64,000 bases of DNA from JANSXG01 sp024743075 (lineage in GTDB: Bacteria > Planctomycetota > Phycisphaerae > Phycisphaerales > UBA1924): contig CP159477.1 in the NCBI GenBank assembly GCA_042140185.1, forward strand, positions 124,001 to 188,000, read 5' to 3'. Below are positions 51,565 to 60,847 of this stretch, piece by piece. A program made the position numbers and the translations under genes. The notes beneath the pieces are model-generated. The model was not told where the DNA came from. It saw nothing but the letters and a program-made list of their open reading frames with translations, and ran no database searches. Numbering within the stretch: position 1 is the first letter of the stretch; each line of letters starts with the position of its first letter.

Positions 51565-52493
51565 TGGCCAGCCCCCTCAATCGGCAGGCGATCGATCTGA
51601 ACCGTGTAGCCATCGTCCGGCTCTGCGACCGTCATCTGCTGATCGGTAACACCCTCGTTCACTCTGACGCCCGCCATGAGCACGATGGCAACATCGACTT
51701 CTCTGCCGCGAGAATTCTGCCGGACGGCCCGTGCCATGAGGGGGAGCCAGCGGTTCGACTCGTCCGGCGATCGGAAGTACCAGAGGCGGACAGAGTCGAA
51801 CCCGTCCTCGTCCTTTGCTAGCGGTGTCAGTTTGAGCTGGACCGCTTCGGTCCGCTCGTCGGCCGCCTCGACCGTCGCGCGATAGCCCCCGAACTCATCG
51901 CGTTCGTTCTCGCCGGCGGGCGCGTCGAGCGAGTCCGTCAGTTCGACAAGTTCGACCTCGTACCGCTCAAGGATGTCACTCTTGCGCTGTCCGATCGGGA
52001 TGGGTAGCGGGCCCTCTCCGAGCCGCAGCGGATCGACCTCTTCGCCGACGCGTGTTATCTCGCGCTTGCGGAAGGTCTTGTCGTCGTCGTTCCGCTCGAT
52101 AAGCCATCGCCCGTCAAAGGCCCACGACTCGTTCAGTTCGCGCTGAACATCGAGGTCGGCGTAGCGGTCGAAGCGCACGACAAACGATCTCATCCCGGCT
52201 CGCTGTGTCTGTCCTTCTGGCGTCCGATCACGGAAGAGCAATTCGCCGGACCTGTACTGACGATCACCAAGGGTGCGGTCGATCCGGTCGTAGACGATCT
52301 GTGCTCGGAGATCGCGCATGCCGCGATCGGCGGTCTCCAACTCGGTCAGGATCCGATCGACCTCCGGATCCGGGTGCGTCGGTTCGGTCATCGGAGCGTC
52401 CGGCAGTTCCGCAGGGGTCGTCGGGGTCTCGGGATTGCCGAGCAGGCCGGCGATCGCGAGGAGCAGGAGGCGTGTGAAGAGCAGGGGGAGCAT
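51561..52493 (-). CDS. LolA-like secreted carrier protein
   Basis: The 310-residue product has an N-terminal signal (LLFTRLLLLAIAGLLGNPET) and a beta-rich domain that fits the LolA/LolB half-barrel pattern (MRDLRAQIVYDRIDRTLGDR, RSGELLFRD, then WAFDGRWLIERNDDDKTFRK and YEVELVELTDSL near the end). LolA carries lipoproteins or glycolipids between membranes; whether this homologue does so is inferred. The gene stop overlaps the start of the TPR-peptidase gene by four bases, so the two are coupled. Confidence 0.65.
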   Translation of the reverse strand: MLPLLFTRLLLLAIAGLLGNPETPTTPAELPDAPMTEPTHPDPEVDRILTELETADRGMRDLRAQIVYDRIDRTLGDRQYRSGELLFRDRTPEGQTQRAGMRSFVVRFDRYADLDVQRELNESWAFDGRWLIERNDDDKTFRKREITRVGEEVDPLRLGEGPLPIPIGQRKSDILERYEVELVELTDSLDAPAGENERDEFGGYRATVEAADERTEAVQLKLTPLAKDEDGFDSVRLWYFRSPDESNRWLPLMARAVRQNSRGREVDVAIVLMAGVRVNEGVTDQQMTVAEPDDGYTVQIDRLPIEGAGQ

Positions 52494-52610
52494 GTCGGTC
52501 CTTCCGTGGTGGTCGCTCGCTCTCAACAATACCCGTCCGTTCGTGGATGGGTGCGTGGAGGCACGCGTGGTGATTCAGCGTCTCGCCGCGTCGGTGGTAC
52601 CCTTAGGGGT

Positions 52611-53500
52611 ATGAACGCACGTGCCCGCTCTCTGCATTCCATCGGCATCCTGCTCGCCCTGGCCGCCGGAGCGGTCGGAACGGCCGGCCAGAACTCCCAG
52701 GCGCAGGATGAGGCCGAGCCGATCGCCGTTTTCGCGCCGATCGCGGAGAACGCTCTCGAACTGGTCGTGCCGGAGGACGCCGCAGGGCAGGGAGTGATCT
52801 ACCACGCCCTCCCCGGCGCGCTGTTCAGGCGACCTTCACCAGCACCATGCCGATCGAGACGTTTAAGGGCGAAACCGATGGTGTCATCGGCTTCGCGGTC
52901 GTCGAGCGACCGGAAGAACTGGCTCGGACCCTGTCCGGCGAAAGCGACTCTGGGTCGGTCGATCGCGGCGCACTGCTCGCGGCGGAATTCGCCGTCCCGG
53001 TCGATTCGATCCGGACCGGCATCGACATGCGCGACCGTCACCTCCAGACCGAGCAGTGGCTCGACGAGGCACGCCACCCCTACATCCGGTTTCGGCTCGC
53101 GTTCTTTGCCGAGCCGGTCGACGCCACACCCGACGGCTCACCGCAAGGCGCACGGACCTTCTCGGGCGCACTCGTCGGCGATATGACGATCAAAGGAGTC
53201 ACCTGCCCGCTGCGCGTCGAGAACGCCCGCGTCGCCCTGCTCCCCGAGTCCGAGGCTACGCGTCGCGTCTCTCCCGGTGACCTCATGGCGCTGCGCTGTC
53301 GGTACACGCTTGCCCTCGCCGACTTCGGCATCCAGAACGCGATCGTCGGGCGCCAGGTCGCTCGCGAGATCGAGGTCGATCAGGTGATCTACCTCTCGAC
53401 CGTCGGGCCCGGCGAGCAGCATGCCGATCAGTCGGAATCCGGGTCAGACGCGGAGTCGAACGAATCCGGGTCCGACGACTCGTCGAGCGACGCGAGGTAA
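52611..53500 (+). CDS. YceI-family lipid-binding protein, frame broken near 52828
   Basis: ATG 52611 opens a signal peptide (HSIGILLALAAGAVGTAGQN, about residues 9-28). After GQGVIYHALPGALF the frame breaks. Adding one base near 52828 restores ATFTSTMPIETFKGETDGVI and the YceI/lipocalin-like core: FAVPVDSIRTGIDMRDRHLQ with the EQWLDEARHPYIRFRL motif and FSGALVGDMTIKGVTCPLRV. YceI proteins bind isoprenoid chains in the periplasm. The C-terminal 30 residues are Ser/Asp/Glu-rich. That tail overlaps, on the opposite strand, the end of ruvX by 73 bases. The restored length is 296 residues. Confidence 0.8.
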
Positions 53501-53895
53501 TCACGCAGAATCGCCGCGGCGGCGAGGGCATCGCGGCGCTGCTTCTTCTGCTTGTGCGTCATCCCCGACCGCGCCATCTCCCAGTCTGCCTGCACCGAGG
53601 TCAGGCGTTCGTCCTGATAGCGCACCGGCAGATCGATGCGCTGGGTGAGTCGCTCCACGAAGGCGCGGACGAGCTTTGCCCGGGGCCCCTCCGAGCCGTC
53701 CATGTTGAACGGCATGCCAACGACGAGCTCCTCCGGCTCATGGTCTCGGATCGCCTGACAGAGCCCGTCGAGCAGCGAATCGCCGCGATTCAACGGCAGT
53801 TCGATCACACCGGCGGCGCTCACGATCCCGGACTCGTCATCGCCGGTCGCAAGGCCCGTGCGACGGTCGCCGAGATCGATCGCGAGGTAGCGCAT
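53428..53895 (-). CDS. ruvX: RuvX/YqgF Holliday-junction resolvase-like protein
   Basis: The 155-residue protein has the YqgF core: MRYLAIDLGDRRTGLATGD (catalytic Asp in DLGD), ELVVGMPFNMDGSEGPRA, LPVRYQDERLTSVQAD and DALAAAAILRDYLAS (second acidic pair). RuvX processes pre-16S rRNA 5' ends in E. coli. The C-terminal tail (SSDPDSFDSASDPDSD) is an acidic low-complexity extension that overlaps the YceI gene end. The start ATG 53895 gives the family N-terminus directly. It sits 10 bases after nuoH. Confidence 0.9.
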   Translation of the reverse strand: MRYLAIDLGDRRTGLATGDDESGIVSAAGVIELPLNRGDSLLDGLCQAIRDHEPEELVVGMPFNMDGSEGPRAKLVRAFVERLTQRIDLPVRYQDERLTSVQADWEMARSGMTHKQKKQRRDALAAAAILRDYLASLDESSDPDSFDSASDPDSD

Positions 53896-53905
53896 GGTCC
53901 GGCGA

Positions 53906-55271
53906 TCAGTGGGCGCTGATGATCCCGCTGCTGTGCTCGGGCACCGGCGACTCGGATCGCGCGATCGAGCCGCTCGGCGCGGTCTGCACCGCGTGACCGG
54001 GGATCGGGCTGAAGCGAGAGCCCGCGAGCGGGATGCGCTTGTTGACGTTCGCCACCGGGAGCTTGGGGAAGAGAGCCATGCCCGCACCGGTCAGCACGAG
54101 GTTGACGAGGATGAAGACGACGACCGAATCGATCCGCAGGAACTTGACCGTCGCGACGGCCACGAGCAGTGCGATCGAAAGCGGGATCATGGCGTTCCAG
54201 CAGAGCTTCATCATCTGGTCGTAGCGCAGCCGCGGGATGGTCCAGCGGATGAACATCGCCAGCACGATCATGAAGATGACCTTGCCGAAGAAGACGGTGA
54301 ATTTCAACAGCGCCGCCAGCAGGCCGGTGTCTTCCGGCTGAAGGCCGGGGACGAACGGCAGGTGGTACCCGCCGAGGAACAGCAGCACGAAGAACGCAGA
54401 GCCCGTGATCAGGTGGGCGTACTCGGCCAGGAAGAAGAGGGCGAAGCGCATCGAGGAGTACTCGGTGTGCCAGCCGCCGACGAGTTCCTGCTCGCATTCG
54501 GCGTTGTCGAACGGTGCCCGGTTCCCCTCCGCGAGTGTGCAGGCGTAGAACAGCAGCGCCGCGAGCGGGTGCGCAACGATGAACCACACGCCGCTCCCGG
54601 CCACCTGCGCCTCGACGATCGCGTTCGGGCCGACGGTGCCGGCGGTCAGGACAACCACGAGGATGCACAGGCCCATCGGGATCTCGTAGGAGATCATGCC
54701 CGCGGATGCGCAGGCCGCCGAGGAACGAGTACTTGTTGTTGGAGGCCCAGCCGCCGAGCGTCATGCCGTACACGCTCAGCGCCGCCACGGCGAGGAGGAA
54801 GATGAAGCCGATGTCCACCGCCGCGGCTCCGACGACCGCGTCGCCACCGCTGACGAACTCGCGCCCGCCGATCACGATCGGGTCGATCGCGATCACGCCG
54901 CCCCAGGGGATCACGGCCCAGCCGATAAGCGCCGGGATGACCGAAAGCATCGGCGCGAGGCTGAAGAGGATCTTGTCGGTCTGCGGCGGACGGTAGTCTT
55001 CTTTGAGAATGAACTTCAGCCCGTCGGCCAGCGACTGGCCCAGACCCCAGAACCCGAAGCCGCGAAACAACTTCTGCAGCAGAGGCAGCCCGAGGTCGAA
55101 GCCGACGCGGTTCGGGCCGATCCGGTCCTGAATGTACGCGGAAATCTTGCGTTCGAAGTACACCAGAATGCCCACCGTCGCGAGGACCAGGTGGATCACG
55201 ATGACCGCGACGATGACCCCAACGAAAAACTGGGGCCCGATCGGGAAAATGGCGTCGAGAATGCTCTCCAT
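53906..55271 (-). CDS. nuoH: NADH-quinone oxidoreductase subunit H, frame broken near 54709
   Basis: NuoH is a membrane subunit of complex I lying at the quinone site. ATG 55271 opens MESILDAIFPIGPQFFVGVI. Family motifs: RIGPNRVGFDLGLPLLQKLF, then GGLR; a two-base loss near 54709 breaks the frame, and restoring it gives LRASAGMISYEIPMGL, the well-known NuoH block. It continues with NRAPFDNAECEQELVGGWHT and IRWTIPRLRYDQMMKLCW to the stop at 53906. The restored length is 455 residues, longer than most NuoH (about 330), because of N- and C-terminal extensions. No other nuo gene is in the window, so nuoH is apart from the rest of the complex I genes, at least on this side. Confidence 0.88.
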
Positions 55272-55365
55272 AGGGTGGGCATGGTACGCGGCTGGGCGCT
55301 CGACGGAAAGCCGCCCAGAGACTCTGGCACCGAACAGATCGAGAGAGATTCCGGTGCGGATGGCT

Positions 55366-55405
55366 CAAAAATGAACGGGCCCCCGGGAATGTCCCGAGGG
55401 CCCGC
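55366..55405 (-). terminator. Intrinsic terminator of the secreted propeller-type gene
   Basis: On the minus strand CGGGCCCTCGGGA / TCCCGGGGGCCCG with a 3-base loop is followed by TTCATTTTTG, about 30 bases past the stop codon. Confidence 0.85.
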
Positions 55406-55434
55406 TGGAGAGTCGGTTGAACCGGACGTCTTGC

Positions 55435-56505
55435 TCAGCGACGACGGCGAGTCGCGGCGAATCCCGCCAGCGCCATCAGCGCCGCCGAACCGGGAGCCGG
55501 GACGATGTAGAAACCACGAGCGTGCTCACCTTCGAGAAGCACTTCGTACCCCGATCCATCGATCGCGATGCTCGAGATACGGCTGTCCGTGAGGTCGCCA
55601 CGCTCGGAAAAGACCAATTTGCCCGTCAGCGGGTTGTAGATAATGGTTTCGGGCTGAGCGAGATTGCTCGCGACCAGCGACACCGAGCTGAACGAGCCGT
55701 CGGAAGCGAGATCGACACGCAGGATCGAGCCGTTGTCGAAATCGGTGACCCAGATGCTGTCAGAGCCGGGAACTGTCGCGATGCCGCGGATGTTCGTGAG
55801 GTCGGAACCGAACCCGGTAAAAGCGTCGGCGAAATCCACGACGGGGTCGTTCGCGAGCGCGTAGTCGCCCGAGCCCGCGTCGTACTCCATCCGCCAGATC
55901 GTGGACGACCGACCGTCCACACCGCCGGCGTCGAAGGAGCCGCCATTTACCGCAGTGACAAAGAAGTCATTGGAGCCGTTGGCTCGTGCGAGGCCGAAGC
56001 CGTCGTCAAAGCGGACGCCGGTCGCGTTGTTGTCCTCGACGAAGATCGGGCCCGTCGCCCCGCTCAGCGAGACGCTGAAAATGCCGTCGATCGTGTCGCC
56101 GGTGACGGGTGAGCCCGGGTTGGAAACCGTCAGGAGATTTCCCGACACCGAGTCATACGTCAGGCCGACGGGGTTCTGCAGAGGGTTGCCCTGCGTCAGG
56201 TAGCTCGCGCTGGCCGAGCCGCTGAACGGCATATCGACCCGGAGAATGCCTGCGTCGGTCGTGTTCGGGAACGGAAGTCTTCCATCGGCGACGTAGAGCT
56301 CGCCGGTCGGTCCGGCGGTCACATTCGCGAATCGGGTGTCAGGGTTCACGGAGGCGTACAGCGTGCTGACGCTTCCGGTCGAATCCAGGAACCGAACGGC
56401 GTTCTGTTGCTGGCTCGTGAACACAATGCCTTGGAGGCCCGCGGAGGCGGTACCCGCTGCCCCGGCGACAAATGCGGCGGCAAGCGTAAGTCGGATCGAT
56501 GTCAT
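55435..56505 (-). CDS. Secreted beta-propeller-like protein with PxPG/poly-Arg sorting tail
   Basis: ATG 56505 has a signal peptide (MTSIRLTLAAAFVAGAAGTA, cleavage expected after SAG); an alternative in-frame ATG lies at 56517. The 356-residue protein repeats NHL/SMP-30-like strands (NVTAGPTGELYVADGR, NPVGLTYDSVSGNLLTVSNP, IATVPGSDSIWVTDFDNGSI, IIYNPLTGKLVFSERGD), suggesting a six-bladed propeller. It ends in VPAPGSAALMALAGFAATRR plus two Arg, the same sorting tail type as the DUF4397 protein. Cell-surface location is inferred. The substrate is unknown. Confidence 0.75.
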   Translation of the reverse strand: MTSIRLTLAAAFVAGAAGTASAGLQGIVFTSQQQNAVRFLDSTGSVSTLYASVNPDTRFANVTAGPTGELYVADGRLPFPNTTDAGILRVDMPFSGSASASYLTQGNPLQNPVGLTYDSVSGNLLTVSNPGSPVTGDTIDGIFSVSLSGATGPIFVEDNNATGVRFDDGFGLARANGSNDFFVTAVNGGSFDAGGVDGRSSTIWRMEYDAGSGDYALANDPVVDFADAFTGFGSDLTNIRGIATVPGSDSIWVTDFDNGSILRVDLASDGSFSSVSLVASNLAQPETIIYNPLTGKLVFSERGDLTDSRISSIAIDGSGYEVLLEGEHARGFYIVPAPGSAALMALAGFAATRRRR

Positions 56506-56605
56506 CGGAAGTCCCATTCTCTCTTTGGTGTCAACGGGCGGCGGGCCGGATGGCGACCCGCTTGAGGTGTCATTGTAGTCTGCGACCGGACGGCAGCGAG
56601 TCAAT

Positions 56606-56740
56606 AGGAACCGCTGCCCAGAGGACCGGTTTATCGGCCCTTCTGCGCATCTTTCGTGTCCCGGGCACCCTCGGATTTCGGATTACGCGGATTGGGCCAA
56701 AAATTTAGCCGTGCGCCAGATCAGCGAGCTCAGACAGGTT
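56606..56740. other. Short non-coding gap, secreted propeller-type gene / dnaN
   Basis: It holds no supported ORF. It includes an AT-rich patch around 56695-56710 (CCAAAAATTTAG) that could be a promoter of the propeller gene; nothing firm. Confidence 0.25.
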
Positions 56741-57900
56741 TCATTGCAGATTGACCGGCATCACCACATAGACGAAATCGTTTCCGCTCTTGATCATGCC
56801 GGGCTTGTTCGGGGCCTTCATCTCGATCATGACCTCTTCGCCGGGCAGAACCTTCAACGCGTCGGTGATGAACGCGGGGTTGAATCCGATCTCGATGTCG
56901 TCGCCGTCGAATGACTTCATTTCGACATTGATCTCGGCCTCGCCCATCTCCGGGCGCGACTGGAGATCTTAAGGGCCTGGGTGTCCTTGCCGAAGGCCAT
57001 CCGAACGCCACGCGACTCCTCGTTCGTCAGCAACGCGGCACGCCGAACCGCCGAACCGAGCGACTCCACGGCGAAGGTGGCCCGCTTGTCCTGGTCCTTC
57101 GGGATCACGTCCTGATAGGGCGGGAACGTTCCGTCGACGAGGTTCGACGCCAGCACCGTTCCGCCGGCACCGGCCACATCCGAATCATCGAACTTGAAGA
57201 TGATCTGGTTGTCGGTCACCGCTACGCGCACCTGATCGCAGCCGCTGAGCAGTTTATTGGCCATCGTCAGCGCTTTGGTTGGCACAATGCAGGTCGACGG
57301 ACCGTCGCCCGTGAACTCGTTCGCGCTCGCCTTCGCCAGCGCGAGGCGTCGGCCGTCGGTCGCGACCATCTCGATCTTTTTCCCCTCGCGTCGCATCAGG
57401 ACACCGTTGATCGCGTATCGCGAGTTCTCGCGGGCCGTCGAGAACGTCGTGCGCGAGATCAGCGTCGAGAGCGTGGACGCGTCGATGGCGAACGAGTCGT
57501 CGCCGGAATCCTCCGGAAAGTCCGGGACCTCGGGGAAGTCGCCGGGCGGGTAGCCGTACACCTTGAAGTGCGCATCAGCACCACGGATGCTGGTCATTTC
57601 GCCGTCCGAGTCGAGCGTCAGCGTGGGATCCTTGTCTTCGGCGCTCACGATCTGGCGCAGTTTGTCCGCCGGGATCAGGGCCTCGCCTTCCTTCTGCACT
57701 TCCGCCTGTGCGCTCGACATGCGGATCGAAATCTCGGCGTCCGTCGCTGAAAGCGTGATTGTCCCCGCGCCGCCATCACCGTCCTTGCACGCATCGAACT
57801 TGATGCAGGTCAACTGTGGGCGCGGCGATCGCGATGCCACCACCCCGGAGACTAGGTTCACCGCGTCCATGAGTGCGGCTCGGTCACAAATCACCTTCAT
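56741..57900 (-). CDS. dnaN: DNA polymerase III beta sliding clamp, frame broken near 56952
   Basis: DnaN is the ring-shaped processivity factor of DNA polymerase III. ATG 57900 opens MKVICDRAALMDAVNLVSGV. Domain landmarks: ALIPADKLRQIVSAEDKDPT, then SRTTFSTARENSRYAINGVL, TDGRRLALAKASANEF, and in domain 3 GTFPPYQDVIPKDQDKRATF and ESRGVRMAFGKDTQALKISS. At SSRA the frame breaks near 56952; adding one base restores PEMGEAEINVEMKSFDGDDI and the end NDFVYVVMPVNLQ. The usual C-terminal sequence (M-P-x-R/L) is seen in MPVNLQ form. The restored length is 386 residues. Confidence 0.95.
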
Positions 57901-58341
57901 CGATTTCCACTCCGATCGTCTTGCCTGGGCCCACCGCGACGATCGGCGGTGCGCACCGGTTCTTCGCGCGGGATTGTACTCCACATCCACAACACCGCGA
58001 GGACCGAAGCGACGGGCCCACTACGGCTGGGGGCAAACACCGCCCCTCCAGCGGTCGCGTCAGAGTAGATCCCGACGAACCACCGCAACGCTCGACGGAC
58101 AGCCCGCCCACGGGGAATCCACACCACGCGCCCGCACGTCTTACGCCCCGCGAGACGAATTTCTCGGTTGTTCGGTGGGCAAAATCGGTTGTGGCGAAAC
58201 CGGCTATGCGCGATACTGGCCGCTCCCGCAGATCCACGCCGAGCGTGGTGCGCGGTTTGTTTGAGTTTCATTCGGGTACACGCGCCGCGCATCGCTCTCC
58301 CAGCCAAGACGCAGCGCCTTATAGAAGGTAAGGACCAGCCC
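57901..58341. other. Divergent intergenic region, dnaN / transketolase
   Basis: 441 bases with no supported gene. A candidate promoter for the transketolase gene is TTGTGG (58189-58194) and GATACT (58212-58217) with 17 bases between, 125 bases before the start. The many long frames here are shadows of high GC content. Confidence 0.35.
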
Positions 58342-60321
58342 ATGTCATTCGAAGCAGCGGTTCACGCTCAGGCCATCGAACTCGACCGTTTGGCTCTTGA
58401 GATGTGCGCCAGCGCCGGGAGCGGCCACCCGACGACCGCCAGCAGCCTCGGACACATCACCACGGTTCTGTACTTCCACACCATGCGTCACTCGCCGGAA
58501 CTGCCGGACTACCCCACCGCGGATCGGCTCGTGCTCTCCGAAGGCCACGCCGTCCCGATCGTCTACGCCGCCGCCGCCACTTTGGGCATCCACTTCGGGG
58601 CCGATCCGAACAACCGTCGTCCGATGACCGTCGAGGATCTCGCCACGCTCCGCGAGATCGATTCGGCCCTCGACGGCCATCCCAACCCGATGGAAGGCAT
58701 GCCGATGTTCGATGCCGCCACCGGTTCGCTCGGCCAGGGCCTTTCCGTTGCTGCCGGCCTCGCCGAGGCCGCCCGCCTCGACGGGCTCGATCGCCGGATC
58801 TTCTGCATCATCGGCGACGGCGAATCGCGCGAAGGACAGATCTCCGAGGCGCTCGACCACATCATCGATCGGGGCCTCACCAATGTCTGCCCCATCTTTA
58901 ACTGCAATCAGTACGGACAGGCGGCCAAGGTCAGTGCGCAGCAGTCCGCCGAACGCATCGCCGCCAAGCTCGCCGCCTACGGCTACGAGACGATCACGAT
59001 CAACGGCCACGAGCCCGCGGAGATCAAGAAGGCTCTCGACCGATACATCGAGATCTCCGGCGATCCGAGCGCGACGCCCGTCGCGATCGTTGCCAAGACG
59101 GTCAAGGGCTGGGGCACCCCCAGCCTTCAGGGCGGTGGCTGGCACGGCAAGCCGGCCTCCGGCCAACACCTTGAGAATGCCCTCGCCGAGCTCGCCGAGC
59201 GCCGCGCCGAGCTCACCAGCGCCCTCAGCAGCACCGACTCGTTCACGATCCAGCCGCCCGACGCGTTCGAGTCGGACGGCTACACCGCGACAGCCGACCT
59301 TCCGAGCTTCACCGAAGCCATGGCCGCCCGCGACATGACCAGCGTGGTTCACACCGGTCGTTTCGCGACCCGGCGCGCCTACGGCGTCGCCCTGCAGGCG
59401 CTCGGCAAAGCCAATAAGGACGTCGTCTGCCTCGACGCCGACGTGTCCAATTCCACCTTCGCGATCGACTTCGCCTCCGACGCCGACCTCTCCGGCCGGT
59501 TCATCGAGTGCAAGATCGCTGAGCAGAACATGGTCTCGGTCGCCGCGGGCCTGTCCGCCGCCGGCAAGATCCCGTTCGTCTCGACCTTCGCGAAGTTCCT
59601 CACCCGGGCCTACGACCAGATCGAGATGGCCATCAACTCAGGCGCGAACATCAAGTTCGTCGGTTCCCACGCGGGGATCTCGCTGGCTTCCGACGGCCCG
59701 AGCCAGATGTCGCTCCCCGATGTCGCCTGGTTCCGCAGCTTCGCGACCGCCCGCGACCATCGCGGCAACCCCGCGTGCTATGTGCTCCAGCCGGCCGATG
59801 CCTACGCCGCCTACGCCCTGACGGAGATCATGGCCGAGTACGAGGGGGCCTGCTACATGCGGACCCTGCGTCCGGACACCGAATTCCTCTACTCCGACGA
59901 CGATGTGTTCAATCTCGGCGGCTTCCACCAACTCGCCGAAGGCCGCGACATCCTGCTGGTTGCCTCCGGCTACATGGTGCACGAGGCCAACAAGGCCCTG
60001 GAAGAACTCGACAAGGCGGGCGTCTCCGCCGGTCTGGTCGACCTCTACTCCCTGCCGTTCGACGAGGAGAAACTCCTCGACGTCGCGAACGCCTCGGGCG
60101 GTCGCATCCTGACACTCGAAGACAATTACGGTGCCGGCTTCGGTTCCGCCGTCGCTGACGCCCTTTCGGCCTCGGGCGACGGCTTCGAACTCGCCCAGAT
60201 GCACGTCACGCGCATTCCCAAGTCGGGCCGCACGCCCGAAGCGGTCCTCGAGTACTGCGGCCTGAGTGTCAAGGACGTCGTCGATCGCTGCCTCGAAGTG
60301 CTGGAAGTCACGACCGCCTGA
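58342..60321 (+). CDS. tkt: Transketolase (eukaryotic-like short type)
   Basis: Transfers two-carbon units between sugar phosphates in the pentose phosphate pathway with thiamine diphosphate. ATG 58342 follows AAGGTAAGGACC. The 659-residue protein begins with DRLALEMCASAGSGHPTTAS, has a TPP/Mg motif GDGESREGQISEALDHIIDR with the FNCN site, FRSFATARDHRGNPACYVLQ in the second half and the catalytic Glu in ECKIAEQNMVSVAAGLSAAG. The overall pattern (N-terminus, NCNQYGQAAKVS) is nearer the animal/archaeal short type than the E. coli TktA. A strong terminator lies about 70 bases after the stop. Confidence 0.92.
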   Translation: MSFEAAVHAQAIELDRLALEMCASAGSGHPTTASSLGHITTVLYFHTMRHSPELPDYPTADRLVLSEGHAVPIVYAAAATLGIHFGADPNNRRPMTVEDLATLREIDSALDGHPNPMEGMPMFDAATGSLGQGLSVAAGLAEAARLDGLDRRIFCIIGDGESREGQISEALDHIIDRGLTNVCPIFNCNQYGQAAKVSAQQSAERIAAKLAAYGYETITINGHEPAEIKKALDRYIEISGDPSATPVAIVAKTVKGWGTPSLQGGGWHGKPASGQHLENALAELAERRAELTSALSSTDSFTIQPPDAFESDGYTATADLPSFTEAMAARDMTSVVHTGRFATRRAYGVALQALGKANKDVVCLDADVSNSTFAIDFASDADLSGRFIECKIAEQNMVSVAAGLSAAGKIPFVSTFAKFLTRAYDQIEMAINSGANIKFVGSHAGISLASDGPSQMSLPDVAWFRSFATARDHRGNPACYVLQPADAYAAYALTEIMAEYEGACYMRTLRPDTEFLYSDDDVFNLGGFHQLAEGRDILLVASGYMVHEANKALEELDKAGVSAGLVDLYSLPFDEEKLLDVANASGGRILTLEDNYGAGFGSAVADALSASGDGFELAQMHVTRIPKSGRTPEAVLEYCGLSVKDVVDRCLEVLEVTTA

Positions 60322-60392
60322 CCCGCGGTGCGGAGTTATCCACCGTCGCGAACGCGCCATTTCAAAGTTTTTGCCTGTTTTTTTGCCCCTCG

Positions 60393-60426
60393 ACCGGGTC
60401 GTTTTCGCCAAACGACCCGGTTTTTT
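60393..60426 (+). terminator. Intrinsic terminator of transketolase
   Basis: ACCGGGTCGTTT / AAACGACCCGGT, a 12-bp perfect stem with a 5-base loop, followed by TTTTTG. Confidence 0.93.
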
Positions 60427-60660
60427 GTTTCGGGGGGTGCGTTTGCGTCCGAAAACTGTGATGCGGGTTCTCGGACCATGTGGCCGAAATCTGCCGAGAT
60501 ATCGGCGTTTTTCAACACTCGAACGACCGGTTCGGCCCAACCTGAAAGCTCGGCCGAGGGGCGTCGACCAGCCCGCGAGCATTTGCACTCGAAAATACGG
60601 GTGATTTGTGGACACGCCTAGCGGGAGGGGTCGAAAACACATAGCGTTGTTGTTTGCGTT

Positions 60661-60686
60661 TGCTATCCTGGACGTCTAAGATAGCA
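60661..60686. repeat. Inverted repeat upstream of the porin gene
   Basis: TGCTATC and GATAGCA (perfect 7-bp arms) with a 12-base spacer, 162 bases before the porin start. It may be an operator or a leader stem-loop. A third near-copy of one arm, GATAGCG, is close by around 60715. Confidence 0.45.
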
Positions 60687-60847
60687 GTCACTCACTTGGC
60701 GATCGTTCCATCTGATAGCGGTGTTCTGGTGGTCGCTGGAGCGGGACTTCAAATCAGGGCTGAGTTGGCTCTGAATCGTGAAAGCCAGAAGTTCCGGCCT
60801 GACGGCCACAGACCAGCACCGCGAAGAATTTTTAGGAGAGTCTCATC

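Larger units (their letters stand above)
60322..60847. other. Long intergenic region, transketolase / porin
   Basis: 526 bases without a supported gene. It holds the terminator of the transketolase gene (60393-60426), an AT-rich stretch before it, a perfect inverted repeat (60661-60686) and the likely long 5' leader of the porin. One DnaA-box-like 9-mer, TTATCCACC, is at 60336-60344. Confidence 0.5.

Noticed and set aside
60336..60344. TTATCCACC, one base from a DnaA box, 2.4 kb from dnaN.
   Set aside because: Single imperfect copy with no cluster, no dnaA and no AT-rich unwinding element; not enough for an origin.
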